The notes beneath the pieces are model-generated. The model made no database searches, was not told the DNA's origin, and saw nothing but the letters and a program-made list of their open reading frames with translations. From Gemmatimonadota bacterium (GTDB lineage Bacteria > Gemmatimonadota > Gemmatimonadetes > Palauibacterales > Palauibacteraceae): a DNA stretch of 64,000 nucleotides. The stretch spans positions 1 to 64,000 of the forward strand of contig JAJEEM010000048.1 in the NCBI GenBank assembly GCA_022820995.1, given 5' to 3'. The position numbers and the translations under genes are program-made. Of this stretch, positions 55,606 to 64,000 are shown in pieces (the stretch's first letter is position 1; each line of letters begins with the position of its first letter).

Positions 55606-57380
55606 AAGCTCGCCACGCCGGACCCTTCTCGATCTGCCTCTTCGCGGCGGCGACTTCCTGCGGAGGGGACGGGCCGGAGACCGCGGAGGCCCCCTCGTAT
55701 ACGCAGACGCGCCCGAGCTTCACGGCGCGCGCCGGGGCCGACGCCTCCACCTCGATCCGTTTCACCGACGTCACGGCGGCCGCGGGGATCGACTTCGTCC
55801 ACGCCACGGGCGCCTTCGGCGAGAAGTGGATGCCGGAGACGATGGGCAGCGGGGTCATCGTCCTCGATTACGACGGCGACGACCGGCCGGACCTCTTCTT
55901 CATCAACAGCACGGGCTGGGAGGGACACGCCGAGGACCGGGGCGCCACCTCATTGCTCCTCCGCAACCTGGGAGACGGGACCTTCCGCGATGTCACGCGC
56001 GAGGCCGGCCTGGCGCGGCCGATCTACGGGATGGGCGGGGCCGCGGCCGACTACGACGCGGACGGAGACACGGACCTCTACGTCACTGCGGTCGGGGACA
56101 ACCGCCTGTACCGGAACGATGGGGGGCGGTTCACGGACGTGACGCGGGAGACGGGGACGGAAGGGAACGCTCCCGGCGCGGCGGATCCGGCCTGGTCCAC
56201 GGCGGCGGCCTGGTTCGACGCGGACGGCGACGGCTGGCTCGACCTCCTCGTCTGCAACTACGTGGACTGGACGCCGGCGACCGACCTCTTCTTCACCCGC
56301 GACGGCGTGAATAAATCCTATGCGACCCCCGAGGAATACGATGGTGAGTCCTGCCGCCTCCTGCGGAACGAGCCGGCTCCCGGGGGTGGTACGGAAACGG
56401 CCCCGACTTCCGCGCGGCGCTTCCGGGACGTGACGGCCGAATCCGGGTTCGAGAATCCCGAGGGGAAATCGCTCGGCATCGTCATCGACGACTTCACCGG
56501 GGATGGTCTTCCGGATGTCGCGATCGCGAACGACACCTACCAGAACTTCCTCTATCGGAACGAGGGGGACGGGACGTTCGTCGACGTGGCGCTCGACGCG
56601 GGGGTCGCCTTCGATGAGTTCGGCCGCGCGCGCGCCGGCATGGGCGTCGACGTCGGGGACATCCTCAACCGGGGGCAGCTCTCGATCGCGATCGGCAACT
56701 TCTCGAACGAGCCGGTGTCGCTCTTCACGCAGATCCAGGCGGGGCTGTTCCAGGACCTGGCCGGGTCGGCGCGGCTCACGCGGTCGACGCTGCTCCCGCT
56801 CACGTTCGGGCTCCGGTTCGCGGACTTCGATCTCGACCGCTACGTGGATCTCGTGCTCGGAAACGGCCACATCGAGCCGGAGATCGAGGCGATCCAGGGG
56901 GACGTGACCTTCGCCCAGCCGCCGCAACTGTTCCGGAACAACGGGCGGGGCGGCTTCGAGGACGCCGGCGCGCTGGTGGGCGGGGGCTTCGACGAGCCGA
57001 TCGTGGCGCGCGGGGTGGCGACCCTCGACTACGACCGCGACGGGGACCTCGACCTCGTGATCTCGACGAACGGCGGTCCGGCGAAGCTCTTCCGGAACGA
57101 TCTCGAGCCCGGTCCCGGCTGGGTCCGGTTGCGGCTGGAGGGCGCAGCGCCGAATCTCGGCGCCATCGGGGCGACCGTACGGGTGTTCGTGGGAGACGAG
57201 GCGCAGCGGTTCGTGGTCTCGACCGCCTCGTCGTATCTCTCGCAGTCCGAGGCGAACCCCGTGCTCGCGGGCCTGGGCGGCGGCGCGCGCGCCGACAGCG
57301 TCGTCGTCGTCTGGCCCGGAGGCGCCCGAACCGTCACCGGACCCGTCGAGGCGGGCGCGGCACTCACCATCCGCGAGTAG
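55602..57380 (+). CDS. CRTAC1-like FG-GAP/UnbV lipoprotein
   Basis: A 592-residue exported lipoprotein (lipobox AATSCGG) with FG-GAP/VCBS propeller units (VLDYDGDDRPDLFFINS, DYDADGDTDLYVTAVG, WFDADGDGWLDLLV) and a C-terminal ASPIC/UnbV domain (LGAIGATVRVFVGDEAQ, VVVVWPGGARTVTGP). This architecture resembles CRTAC1-like proteins, often found beside multiheme or TPR proteins. ATG 55602 overlaps the cytochrome stop by ATGA. Function unknown; calcium binding is likely from the DxDGDG loops. Confidence 0.88.
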   Translation: MKARHAGPFSICLFAAATSCGGDGPETAEAPSYTQTRPSFTARAGADASTSIRFTDVTAAAGIDFVHATGAFGEKWMPETMGSGVIVLDYDGDDRPDLFFINSTGWEGHAEDRGATSLLLRNLGDGTFRDVTREAGLARPIYGMGGAAADYDADGDTDLYVTAVGDNRLYRNDGGRFTDVTRETGTEGNAPGAADPAWSTAAAWFDADGDGWLDLLVCNYVDWTPATDLFFTRDGVNKSYATPEEYDGESCRLLRNEPAPGGGTETAPTSARRFRDVTAESGFENPEGKSLGIVIDDFTGDGLPDVAIANDTYQNFLYRNEGDGTFVDVALDAGVAFDEFGRARAGMGVDVGDILNRGQLSIAIGNFSNEPVSLFTQIQAGLFQDLAGSARLTRSTLLPLTFGLRFADFDLDRYVDLVLGNGHIEPEIEAIQGDVTFAQPPQLFRNNGRGGFEDAGALVGGGFDEPIVARGVATLDYDRDGDLDLVISTNGGPAKLFRNDLEPGPGWVRLRLEGAAPNLGAIGATVRVFVGDEAQRFVVSTASSYLSQSEANPVLAGLGGGARADSVVVVWPGGARTVTGPVEAGAALTIRE

Positions 57381-57490
57381 TCCTCCGCCGGCTCGGCGGC
57401 GGCCGTCGCGAGGGCGATGGCATCTGGCGCGAGCGCCGTCCGAAACCGATCATTCGTCCGCCAAGACCCCCCTCCAGGAGACCGTCCGCG

Positions 57491-60016
57491 ATGACCCCAT
57501 CGAGCCCCACGCGCCTCGCCGCCGCCCTCCGTTACGCCACGCCGCAGCCCGCCCTGCTCTTCGTGATCGCGTGCGCCGCCGCCGTCTTCGCCGGCACGCC
57601 GGTCGCGGGCCAGTCGGGCTCGTTCGGCCACTCGGTGCTGATCCACGAAGGCGAACTCCTCGTAGCCGAGCCGACCACCAACTTCCGCCCCGGCGCCGTG
57701 TATGTGTACACGAGAGGAGAGGATGGGTGGATGGAGTCCGGCGTGATTCGCGGGCCGGACCCCGAGATCGCCGATGGATTCGGCACGGTGCTGGCCGCCG
57801 CCGGCGACCATCTCTTCGTCGGCATGCGCGGGATCGGCATCCAGATCTTCGGGCGTGGCGAGGGCGGCGGATGGGTATGGCGGGACGCGATCACGGCCGA
57901 TGAGGTCCGCGGTCTTTCGCCGGACTGCCGCTTCGACGGCTATTGCGGGACCGACTTCGGATTGGCGCTGGCGGCGGAGGGCGAGTGGCTGATGGTGGGC
58001 ACGCCCGACCCGGCCGAGGGTCCGGGCGGAGGGGGGCCGGACGTCCGGGACGATGCCGGCGCGGCGGGCACGATCCACGCGTACCGGCGCGGCGCCGACG
58101 GCCGGTGGACGAAGCGGACGGAGTTGCGCCCTTCGGGCGGCGGCCCGGGTGACCGCTTCGGAGCGGTGATGGCCTTTACGGAACGCGGCCTGCTCGTCGG
58201 TGCTCCGGGCTGGGGTCCGCGGATCGGGGGAGGCGGCGAGGCCCGGGGCGAGAGCCGCGAGGGGACGGGCCGCGTCTACCGCTTCGACCTGGGTGGGGAC
58301 GGCTGGACGGAAACCGGATCGATAGGGTCGGCGGAAGGCGCGGGCTCCGGCTTCGGTGTCGCGCTCTCCGCGGAGGGCGACCGGCTTCTGATCGGCGCGC
58401 CGGGCGCGGACGCCGATCGCGGGGCGGTCCTCGCGTACGCCTGGGAGGCCGGCTCCGGTTCGTGGGTGGCCGAGGAGCGGATCGTGCTCGAAGGCGGCGC
58501 GGAGGGCGACCGCTTCGGCGCGGCGGTCGCCTTCTCCGGACCCGACGTGTGGGTGGGCGCGCCGACGGAGCGCGAGAACGAGACCGGCGCCGTCCTGGTC
58601 TACGAGGCCGGAGCGGACGGCACCCTTCCCCGGCGGCCGCGCCGCATCGCCCTCCCTCGCGAAGAGACGGTGGAGCGCGACCGTTTCGGCGGACTGGTGG
58701 TCGCGGACGGAGCGCTCGCGGCGGTTGGAGCGCCCGGCATGCACCATCAGTCGGGCTCCCTCCACCTCTTCGAGAACAGCGGCCCCGGCTGGGCGGCGGC
58801 GGGCACGCTCGCAAGCGCCCCCGACGCCCTCGAGCCCATGGTCGGCGAGGAGCGCCGCTGCGAGGAGGGCAGCGTCGGCCCCTTCGATTGCAGCGAAGTC
58901 GAGCTGCTCGCGTTCATTCCCAACTCCATTCTGCGGGCCGAGGGCAGCGCCCGGGGCGTCCGCGCCAACGACAACTGGGGGTGGACCGACCGGGAGACCG
59001 GGCGCGAGTATGCGCTGGTGGGGCGCAACGACGGCACCTCGTTCATCGACCTGTCGGACCCCACCCGTCCGGTCCTGGTCGGCGATCTGCCCAAACCCGG
59101 CGGCACGCCCCCGTCGCAGCTGTGGCGCGACATCAAGACCTACAAGGACCACGCCTTCATCGTGGCCGACGGAGCGGGCGACCACGGCATGCAGGTCTTC
59201 GACCTCACCCGCCTGCGCGACGTGGCGCCCGGCGACATGCCCGCGCTCTTCGAGCCCGACGTCCACTACCGCGGGGTGGCGAGCTCGCACAACATCGTGA
59301 TCAACGAGGAAACCGGGTTCGCCTACGCGGTGGGCAGCGGCGCGGGGCGCGAATCCTGCGGCGGCGGTCTTCACATGATCGACATCAACGATCCCCGGAA
59401 TCCCGAGTTCGTCGGGTGCTTTCAGGAGGACGGCGGCACCCACGACGCGCAGTGCGTGCTCTACCGGGGTCCCGACGAACGATACGAGGGGCGCGAGATC
59501 TGCCTCAACTCGAACGGACGGTACTTTCAGATCGCCGACGTGACCGACAAGGAGAACCCCTACGCGGTGTCTCGCGCGACGTCGCCCAATGCCGCCTACA
59601 TCCACCAGGGCTGGCTCACTCCCGACCACCGCTACTTCTATCAGGACGACGAGTCCGACGTGATCGCCGGCGCGGTCGAGACTACGCGGACATTGATCTG
59701 GGACTTGAGCGACCTGGAGGATCCGGTGCTCGTCAACCAGTTCATGGGCTCGCTTCCCGCCAGCGCCCACAATCTCTACCTGAAGGACGGCTTCGCGTAT
59801 CAGGCCAACTACCGCTACGGCCTCCATGTGCTCGACATCTCCGATCCCGTGAACCCGCGCGAAGTGGGCTTCTTCGACACGGCCCCGTATCAGGACGGTC
59901 CGGGCTTCGGCGGGGCGTGGAGCACGTATCCGTTCTTCGAGAGCGGCACCATTATCGTCACGAGCATGCGCGAGGGGCTCTTCGTGCTCAAGAAGAGGGA
60001 GCGGCCGGTCAGTTAG
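57491..60016 (+). CDS. Choice-of-anchor B family double beta-propeller protein (paralogue C)
   Basis: An 841-residue secreted protein, third paralogue of the family in this window and the only one outside the minus-strand propeller operon. Signal peptide to about residue 42 (ending PVAGQ), FG-GAP propeller (GAVYVYTRGEDGWMESG, RLLIGAPGADADRGAVLAY), junction cysteines (CEEGSVGPFDC), then LVIVD propeller (NDNWGWTDRETGREYA, HNIVINEETG, CGGGLHMIDI). It lacks a C-terminal anchor. An AGGAG site lies upstream of ATG 57491. Its repeats vary more from A and B than A and B do from each other, by eye. Confidence 0.87.
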   Translation: MTPSSPTRLAAALRYATPQPALLFVIACAAAVFAGTPVAGQSGSFGHSVLIHEGELLVAEPTTNFRPGAVYVYTRGEDGWMESGVIRGPDPEIADGFGTVLAAAGDHLFVGMRGIGIQIFGRGEGGGWVWRDAITADEVRGLSPDCRFDGYCGTDFGLALAAEGEWLMVGTPDPAEGPGGGGPDVRDDAGAAGTIHAYRRGADGRWTKRTELRPSGGGPGDRFGAVMAFTERGLLVGAPGWGPRIGGGGEARGESREGTGRVYRFDLGGDGWTETGSIGSAEGAGSGFGVALSAEGDRLLIGAPGADADRGAVLAYAWEAGSGSWVAEERIVLEGGAEGDRFGAAVAFSGPDVWVGAPTERENETGAVLVYEAGADGTLPRRPRRIALPREETVERDRFGGLVVADGALAAVGAPGMHHQSGSLHLFENSGPGWAAAGTLASAPDALEPMVGEERRCEEGSVGPFDCSEVELLAFIPNSILRAEGSARGVRANDNWGWTDRETGREYALVGRNDGTSFIDLSDPTRPVLVGDLPKPGGTPPSQLWRDIKTYKDHAFIVADGAGDHGMQVFDLTRLRDVAPGDMPALFEPDVHYRGVASSHNIVINEETGFAYAVGSGAGRESCGGGLHMIDINDPRNPEFVGCFQEDGGTHDAQCVLYRGPDERYEGREICLNSNGRYFQIADVTDKENPYAVSRATSPNAAYIHQGWLTPDHRYFYQDDESDVIAGAVETTRTLIWDLSDLEDPVLVNQFMGSLPASAHNLYLKDGFAYQANYRYGLHVLDISDPVNPREVGFFDTAPYQDGPGFGGAWSTYPFFESGTIIVTSMREGLFVLKKRERPVS

Positions 60017-60029
60017 GGAGGAGTGTGCG

Positions 60030-63000
60030 TTGACGGAACCGAAGCGGTTTGGCCGGGGCGGCAGGATGCCGCGCCGCGGCGTTGCCCTGGTCGGAGTTTG
60101 CGGGTTGACCTTCCTCGCGCTGATCGTTGGCTGCGGGGAGGCGGGGGCGCCGGTGCCGGAGGCGTCTCTGGCGGAGATCCTCGCGACGCGCGGGACGGCG
60201 GACGCGGCGCTCCAGCAGGACCGCCTGGAGGACGCGCGGGCCGACTACCAGCGCCTCGTCGAGATGGCGCCGGCGGAGGCCGCGGGGTACGCGGGACTCG
60301 GCCTCACGGCGCTCAAGGCGGCGGACTACGAGGCGGCCGAGGAGAACCTCCTCGAGGCGCGCGAGCGGGCGCCGGACGATCCGGAGCTGACGCTGGCGCT
60401 CGCCACGCTGCGGACCGAGACGGGCGACTTCGGGGAGGCGCGGGCGCTGCTGGACGAGACGCTGGCGGCGGACCCGGGCCACGCGCGCAGCCTGTGGGGG
60501 CTGGCGGAGGTGGAGGCCCGGGCGGCGGGCCCGGACTCCGACGCCCGAGCGGACGTTCTCGCGCGCCTGGCGGCGGCGGCGCCGGGCAACCTGGCCGCCC
60601 TCGCCGAACTCGCCGATGCGCAACTCGCGCGCGGCGAACTCGACGACGCCCTGGGCACGATCGAGAGTCTGCGGCAGGTCGCCCCGGACTTCCGCCCCGG
60701 GCCGCGCGCGGCGTTCGAGGCCGCCGAAGATGCCCTCCTGGATGGCGACGCATCGACGGCGATCAGCCAGTTCGCGGATTTCCGCGCGGCGTTCGAGGTC
60801 ACCTCGCCCTACCAGGCGAGCCTCGAAGAGCTGAGGCAGCCGGGCGGCCCCCTCGCCGGCGTCGCCGCACTCGACTTCAGCTTCCTCGTCACGCTCCGCG
60901 TCCAGGAGCCCGAGGCCGTGCTCGGGGCGTTGCGCTACACGGAGGCGTCCGAACTCGCCGGGCTCGAAGCCCTCGCCGGGGCGTCCGAGGCGGAGGATGG
61001 AGCCGCGGCCACGCTCGGGATCGGCGACTTCGACGGGGACGGCGACGAGGACCTGCTGTGGAGCCGCGGCGGGGAAGCGCGCGTCCTCCGCGTCGACCTC
61101 GGCCGCTACGTGGACGCCGCCGATGAGGTCGGCGCCATCGACGCCGGTGACGCCACCTCCGCGATCTGGGTCGACCTCGACGACGACCGCCGCCTCGACG
61201 CCTGGTTCGCCGGAAACGCGCCGCGCGCATACCGCAACGATCCGGCCGGAGGCTTCCAGGAGATCGCGCTCCAGCCGGCGGCCGCGGGAACTCCGGCCGG
61301 TGCGGCCAACGGCGTATTCGTGGCAGATCTGGACCAGGACGGGGACCTCGACGTGTTCGAGCCGCACACGGGGTCGAACCGCCTCTTCCGTAACAACGGC
61401 GACCTCACCTTCTCGCAGATGGCCGCCGGCTTCGGCCTCGCGGGCCCGGCGGACGCCGACACCCGCGGCGCGGCCTTCGGCGACCTCGACGACGACCGCG
61501 ACCTCGACCTCGTGCTCGCGGAAGGCGACGGCGGCCTCCGGCTGCTGGACAACGAGCGCGCCGCCACCTTCGCCGAGCGAACGGAGCGTCTCTCCGGCGC
61601 GGCGTCCGAGGCGGCGCAGGCCGTGGCGATCGGCGACGCGAACGGAGACGGCTGGCTCGACATCGCGGCCGCCGGCGCGGATCGCGTCCGCCTGCTGCAC
61701 GGCTCCGCCTCCGACACCTTCACCCCCGGCGCGACGGCGTCGCTGAACGGTCTCGACCCCCACGACGTCCTCTTCGTCGACTTCGACAACGACGGCCGGC
61801 TGGATCTCGCCGTGGCCGGCACGCCGCCGGAAGCCGGCGCCCCGTCGAGCTCCGGGCTGCGCCTCTTCCGCAACGACGGGGAAGGGGGGCTGGCGCCGGC
61901 CGACGAGTTCCTCCCCGATCTCCCGTTCGCGCTTCGCACCGTGCGCTCGTTCGACTACAACGAGGACGGCGACGCCGACCTCCTGGTTCTCGGCGCGGAC
62001 GGAAACCCGCGTCTCCTGCGCAACGACGGCGGCAACGCGAACCACTACTTCAGGCTCGACCTCGCCGGGCTGGGAGAGGGGAGCCGCAAGAACAACCGCT
62101 TCGGCATCGGGGCGCGCGTCGAGGTGCGGGCCGGGGACCTCTTCCAGGTCCACACCGTCACGGACCCGACGACGCTCATCGGCCTCGACGGGCGCCTGAA
62201 GGCCGACGTCGTCCGCGTCTACTGGCCGAACGGCGTCCCGCAGGACCTCTACTTCCCGGGCACGGACCAGGATCTCGTCGAGGAGCAGACGCTGAAGGGT
62301 TCCTGTCCGATGCTCTACGTGTGGGACGGGGACGGGTTCGAGTTCGTGGGCGACATGATGTGGAAGAGCGCCCTCGGCATGCCCCTGGGCATCCTCGGCG
62401 GCGGCCAGCGCGCCTACGCCCCCGCCTTCCCCTCGCAGGAATACCGGCGCCTCCCGGACGGCGTGCTCCATCCGCTGGACGGCGAGTACGTGATGCAGAT
62501 CACCGAGGAACTGTGGGAGACGATCTACGTGGACGGCGTGAACCTCGTCGCAGTCGACCACCCCGCCGCGATCGACGTCTATGTGAACGAGGCCTTCATC
62601 CCTCCCGCGCCCATCGACCTCGAACTGTGGCGGGTGGGGGAGCGGCACGCCCCGGTCTCGGCCACGGATGAGAACGGGAGGGATCACCGCGAGGCGCTCG
62701 CCGAGCGCGACTTCGACTACGTCTCGTCGTTCCGCCCCGGCCGCTTCCAGGGGATCGCCGAGCCGCACGAACTCATCCTCGACCTCGGCCCCGAGGCCGC
62801 CTCCGGCGACGTCACCCTCTTCCTCACGGGGTGGATCTTCCCCACGGACGCGAGCATCAACGTGGCGATGGGGCAGTCGGACGCGCTCGCGCCGCACTTC
62901 CCGGAACTCGACGTGATGGGCCCAGGCGGCGAGTGGCAGCCGGCGATCCCCGGCCTCAGCTTCCCGTCGGGCAAGGACAAGACGGTCGTCGCCGACCTCC

Positions 63001-63590
63001 GCGGCCTCTTCCCGACCGACGACAGAAGGGTGCGGATCCGCACGAACCTCATGGTCTACTGGGACGAAGCCTTCTTCACGACCGGCCCCGCGCACCCGGC
63101 AGCGGATGAGGCGCGCGTGACGTCGCTCGCGCCCATGAACGCCGACATCCACTACCGGGGCTTCGCCCGCGAATACCGGAAGGGCGGTCGCTACGGCCCC
63201 CACTGGTTCGACTACGACTCCGTCACCGTCGAGCCGCGCTGGCACGACCTGTTCGGCCTCTACACCCGCTTCGGCGACGTGACCGACCTCGTGGCCGAGG
63301 GCGACGACCGTTACGTGATCCAGAACGCCGGCGACGAGATCACCCTCCGCTTCGACGCCGGGGCGTTCCCCCCGCTGCCGGACGGATGGACGCGGACCTT
63401 CCTGATCTACTCCGACGGCTGGGTGAAGGACGGCGATCTCAACACCGCCACCGGCGACCGGGTCGTCCCGCTTCCATCGCGGGCGCTGTCCGGCTATCCC
63501 CCGTCGGCGGAGGAGGCTGGCGCCACGGTCGCGGATGCCGCACTCGCGGAGTATCTCACACGCGTGATCCCGCCCCCGGAGGACCGATGA
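60030..63590 (+). CDS. TPR, FG-GAP and UnbV multidomain lipoprotein
   Basis: A 1186-residue exported lipoprotein (lipobox LIVGCGE). Order: TPR helices (about 50-290; YQRLVEMAPAEAAGYAGLG), FG-GAP units (about 325-660; DFDGDGDEDLLWS, DLDQDGDLDVFEP), a UnbV-like segment (about 670-745; GIGARVEVRAGD, VRVYWPNGVPQDL), and a large C-terminal domain (about 760-1180) starting SCPMLYVWDGDGFEFV that I cannot name. The TTG at 60030 follows an AGGGAGGAG site; ATG 60066 is an alternative with the same signal peptide. It overlaps the cupin gene by ATGA. Confidence 0.85.
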   Translation: MTEPKRFGRGGRMPRRGVALVGVCGLTFLALIVGCGEAGAPVPEASLAEILATRGTADAALQQDRLEDARADYQRLVEMAPAEAAGYAGLGLTALKAADYEAAEENLLEARERAPDDPELTLALATLRTETGDFGEARALLDETLAADPGHARSLWGLAEVEARAAGPDSDARADVLARLAAAAPGNLAALAELADAQLARGELDDALGTIESLRQVAPDFRPGPRAAFEAAEDALLDGDASTAISQFADFRAAFEVTSPYQASLEELRQPGGPLAGVAALDFSFLVTLRVQEPEAVLGALRYTEASELAGLEALAGASEAEDGAAATLGIGDFDGDGDEDLLWSRGGEARVLRVDLGRYVDAADEVGAIDAGDATSAIWVDLDDDRRLDAWFAGNAPRAYRNDPAGGFQEIALQPAAAGTPAGAANGVFVADLDQDGDLDVFEPHTGSNRLFRNNGDLTFSQMAAGFGLAGPADADTRGAAFGDLDDDRDLDLVLAEGDGGLRLLDNERAATFAERTERLSGAASEAAQAVAIGDANGDGWLDIAAAGADRVRLLHGSASDTFTPGATASLNGLDPHDVLFVDFDNDGRLDLAVAGTPPEAGAPSSSGLRLFRNDGEGGLAPADEFLPDLPFALRTVRSFDYNEDGDADLLVLGADGNPRLLRNDGGNANHYFRLDLAGLGEGSRKNNRFGIGARVEVRAGDLFQVHTVTDPTTLIGLDGRLKADVVRVYWPNGVPQDLYFPGTDQDLVEEQTLKGSCPMLYVWDGDGFEFVGDMMWKSALGMPLGILGGGQRAYAPAFPSQEYRRLPDGVLHPLDGEYVMQITEELWETIYVDGVNLVAVDHPAAIDVYVNEAFIPPAPIDLELWRVGERHAPVSATDENGRDHREALAERDFDYVSSFRPGRFQGIAEPHELILDLGPEAASGDVTLFLTGWIFPTDASINVAMGQSDALAPHFPELDVMGPGGEWQPAIPGLSFPSGKDKTVVADLRGLFPTDDRRVRIRTNLMVYWDEAFFTTGPAHPAADEARVTSLAPMNADIHYRGFAREYRKGGRYGPHWFDYDSVTVEPRWHDLFGLYTRFGDVTDLVAEGDDRYVIQNAGDEITLRFDAGAFPPLPDGWTRTFLIYSDGWVKDGDLNTATGDRVVPLPSRALSGYPPSAEEAGATVADAALAEYLTRVIPPPEDR

Positions 63591-63946
63591 GCGTCGTCAA
63601 CCTGGAGGAGAAGTTCGGCCTGTTCTCGGAGTTCTGGCAGCCGCGCGTCGTGGCCGAACTCAACGACTACCAGTTCAAGCTCGTGCGCGTGAAGGGCGAG
63701 TTCGTGTGGCACGACCACGCGGACACGGACGAGGCGTTCTTCGTCCTGGAGGGCACGCTGCGGATCGATCTCCCCGATGGCGCCGTCGAGATCGGCCCCG
63801 GCGAACTCTACGTCGTGCCGCGGGGCGTGAAGCACCGCCCGGTCGCCGAAGAGGAAGTGAAGCTGATGGTCGTCGAACCGCGCGGCGTCGTGAACACCGG
63901 CGACGAACGCGGCGACCTCACCGCCGAGTCCGACGTCTGGATCTGA
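63587..63946 (+). CDS. Small cupin-domain protein
   Basis: A 119-residue single cupin. Motif 1 is HDHADTDEAFFVLEG, with metal-ligand histidines and glutamate, and motif 2 is the region GELYVVPRGVKHRPV. Such small cupins serve as mannose-6-phosphate-isomerase-like or unknown enzymes; the substrate is not evident. ATG 63587 overlaps the preceding stop, so it is translated with the TPR/FG-GAP lipoprotein gene, although it is cytoplasmic (no signal peptide). Confidence 0.9.
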   Translation: MSVVNLEEKFGLFSEFWQPRVVAELNDYQFKLVRVKGEFVWHDHADTDEAFFVLEGTLRIDLPDGAVEIGPGELYVVPRGVKHRPVAEEEVKLMVVEPRGVVNTGDERGDLTAESDVWI

Positions 63947-64000
63947 CGGGAAGCGCCGCCGTCATCCCGCGCTCAACACCGTGCCCTGCCAACGCCGGTA

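Noticed and set aside
60009-63245. About 1080-codon open frame on the minus strand
   Set aside because: Antisense to the TPR/FG-GAP lipoprotein, Val/Glu/Arg-rich mirror of the DxDGDG repeats, no domain evidence.

Overview
The window is GC-rich bacterial DNA with very dense coding: no stretch over about 250 bases lacks a gene, and many junctions overlap by 1-13 bases with GTG, TTG or ATG starts. The makers are Gram-negative: an apolipoprotein N-acyltransferase, a LolA-like carrier, a TonB-dependent receptor, many lipobox signals, and a menaquinone pathway. Together with the many secreted beta-propeller proteins, this suggests a Gemmatimonadota-like bacterium. That placement is inferred from family memory, not tested. 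I see no rRNA, tRNA, CRISPR array, insertion sequence or prophage.

Region 1 (1-19700, all + strand) is one tightly packed gene train: accB (5' end missing), accC, comB, ftsK, a lipoprotein version of lolA, rimO, hemL, lnt, a TonB-dependent receptor, then a histone-deacetylase-like domain joined in frame to isochorismate synthase (menF), followed by menD, menB, menA and menE. The HDAC/menF join lies on a perfect 14-bp tandem duplication. menC and a recognisable menH are not in the cluster.

Region 2 (19.7-31.7 kb) holds a heptad-repeat coiled-coil protein, a class-V aminotransferase and a small Ig-like lipoprotein on +. A six-gene minus-strand run follows (reading right to left): EVE protein, DUF2207 membrane protein, peroxiredoxin, pterin dehydratase, aspartoacylase-like enzyme, and a 1072-residue lipoprotein combining a Calx-beta-like stretch, leucine-rich repeats and a metzincin protease motif. 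PhzF-like and outer-membrane barrel genes come next on +.

Region 3 (31.7-41 kb, minus strand) is a five-gene operon made only of secreted beta-propeller proteins: two 'choice-of-anchor B' paralogues, a YncE-like propeller, an FG-GAP/VCBS lipoprotein whose signal peptide is cut off by an in-frame TAG, and a glucose/sorbosone dehydrogenase-like lipoprotein.

Region 4 (41-52.5 kb) is mixed: two divergent alpha/beta hydrolases, a PilX-like prepilin, a DUF885 lipoprotein, an OsmC-family gene whose catalytic cysteine codon is TGA with a hairpin just downstream (a likely selenoprotein), a DUF2007-like protein, a sodium/solute symporter preceded by a 59-codon ORF, a VapBC-type toxin-antitoxin pair, thioredoxin reductase, a propeller lipoprotein and a zeta-toxin-like kinase.

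Region 5 (52.6-63.9 kb, + strand) is a second surface/redox operon: a five-heme membrane cytochrome with TPRs, a CRTAC1-like FG-GAP/UnbV lipoprotein, the third choice-of-anchor B paralogue, a TPR/FG-GAP/UnbV lipoprotein and a cupin. The strongest novel signals are the OsmC selenoprotein candidate, the two propeller operons, the LRR-metzincin lipoprotein, the HDAC-MenF fusion and the amber-split lipoprotein.
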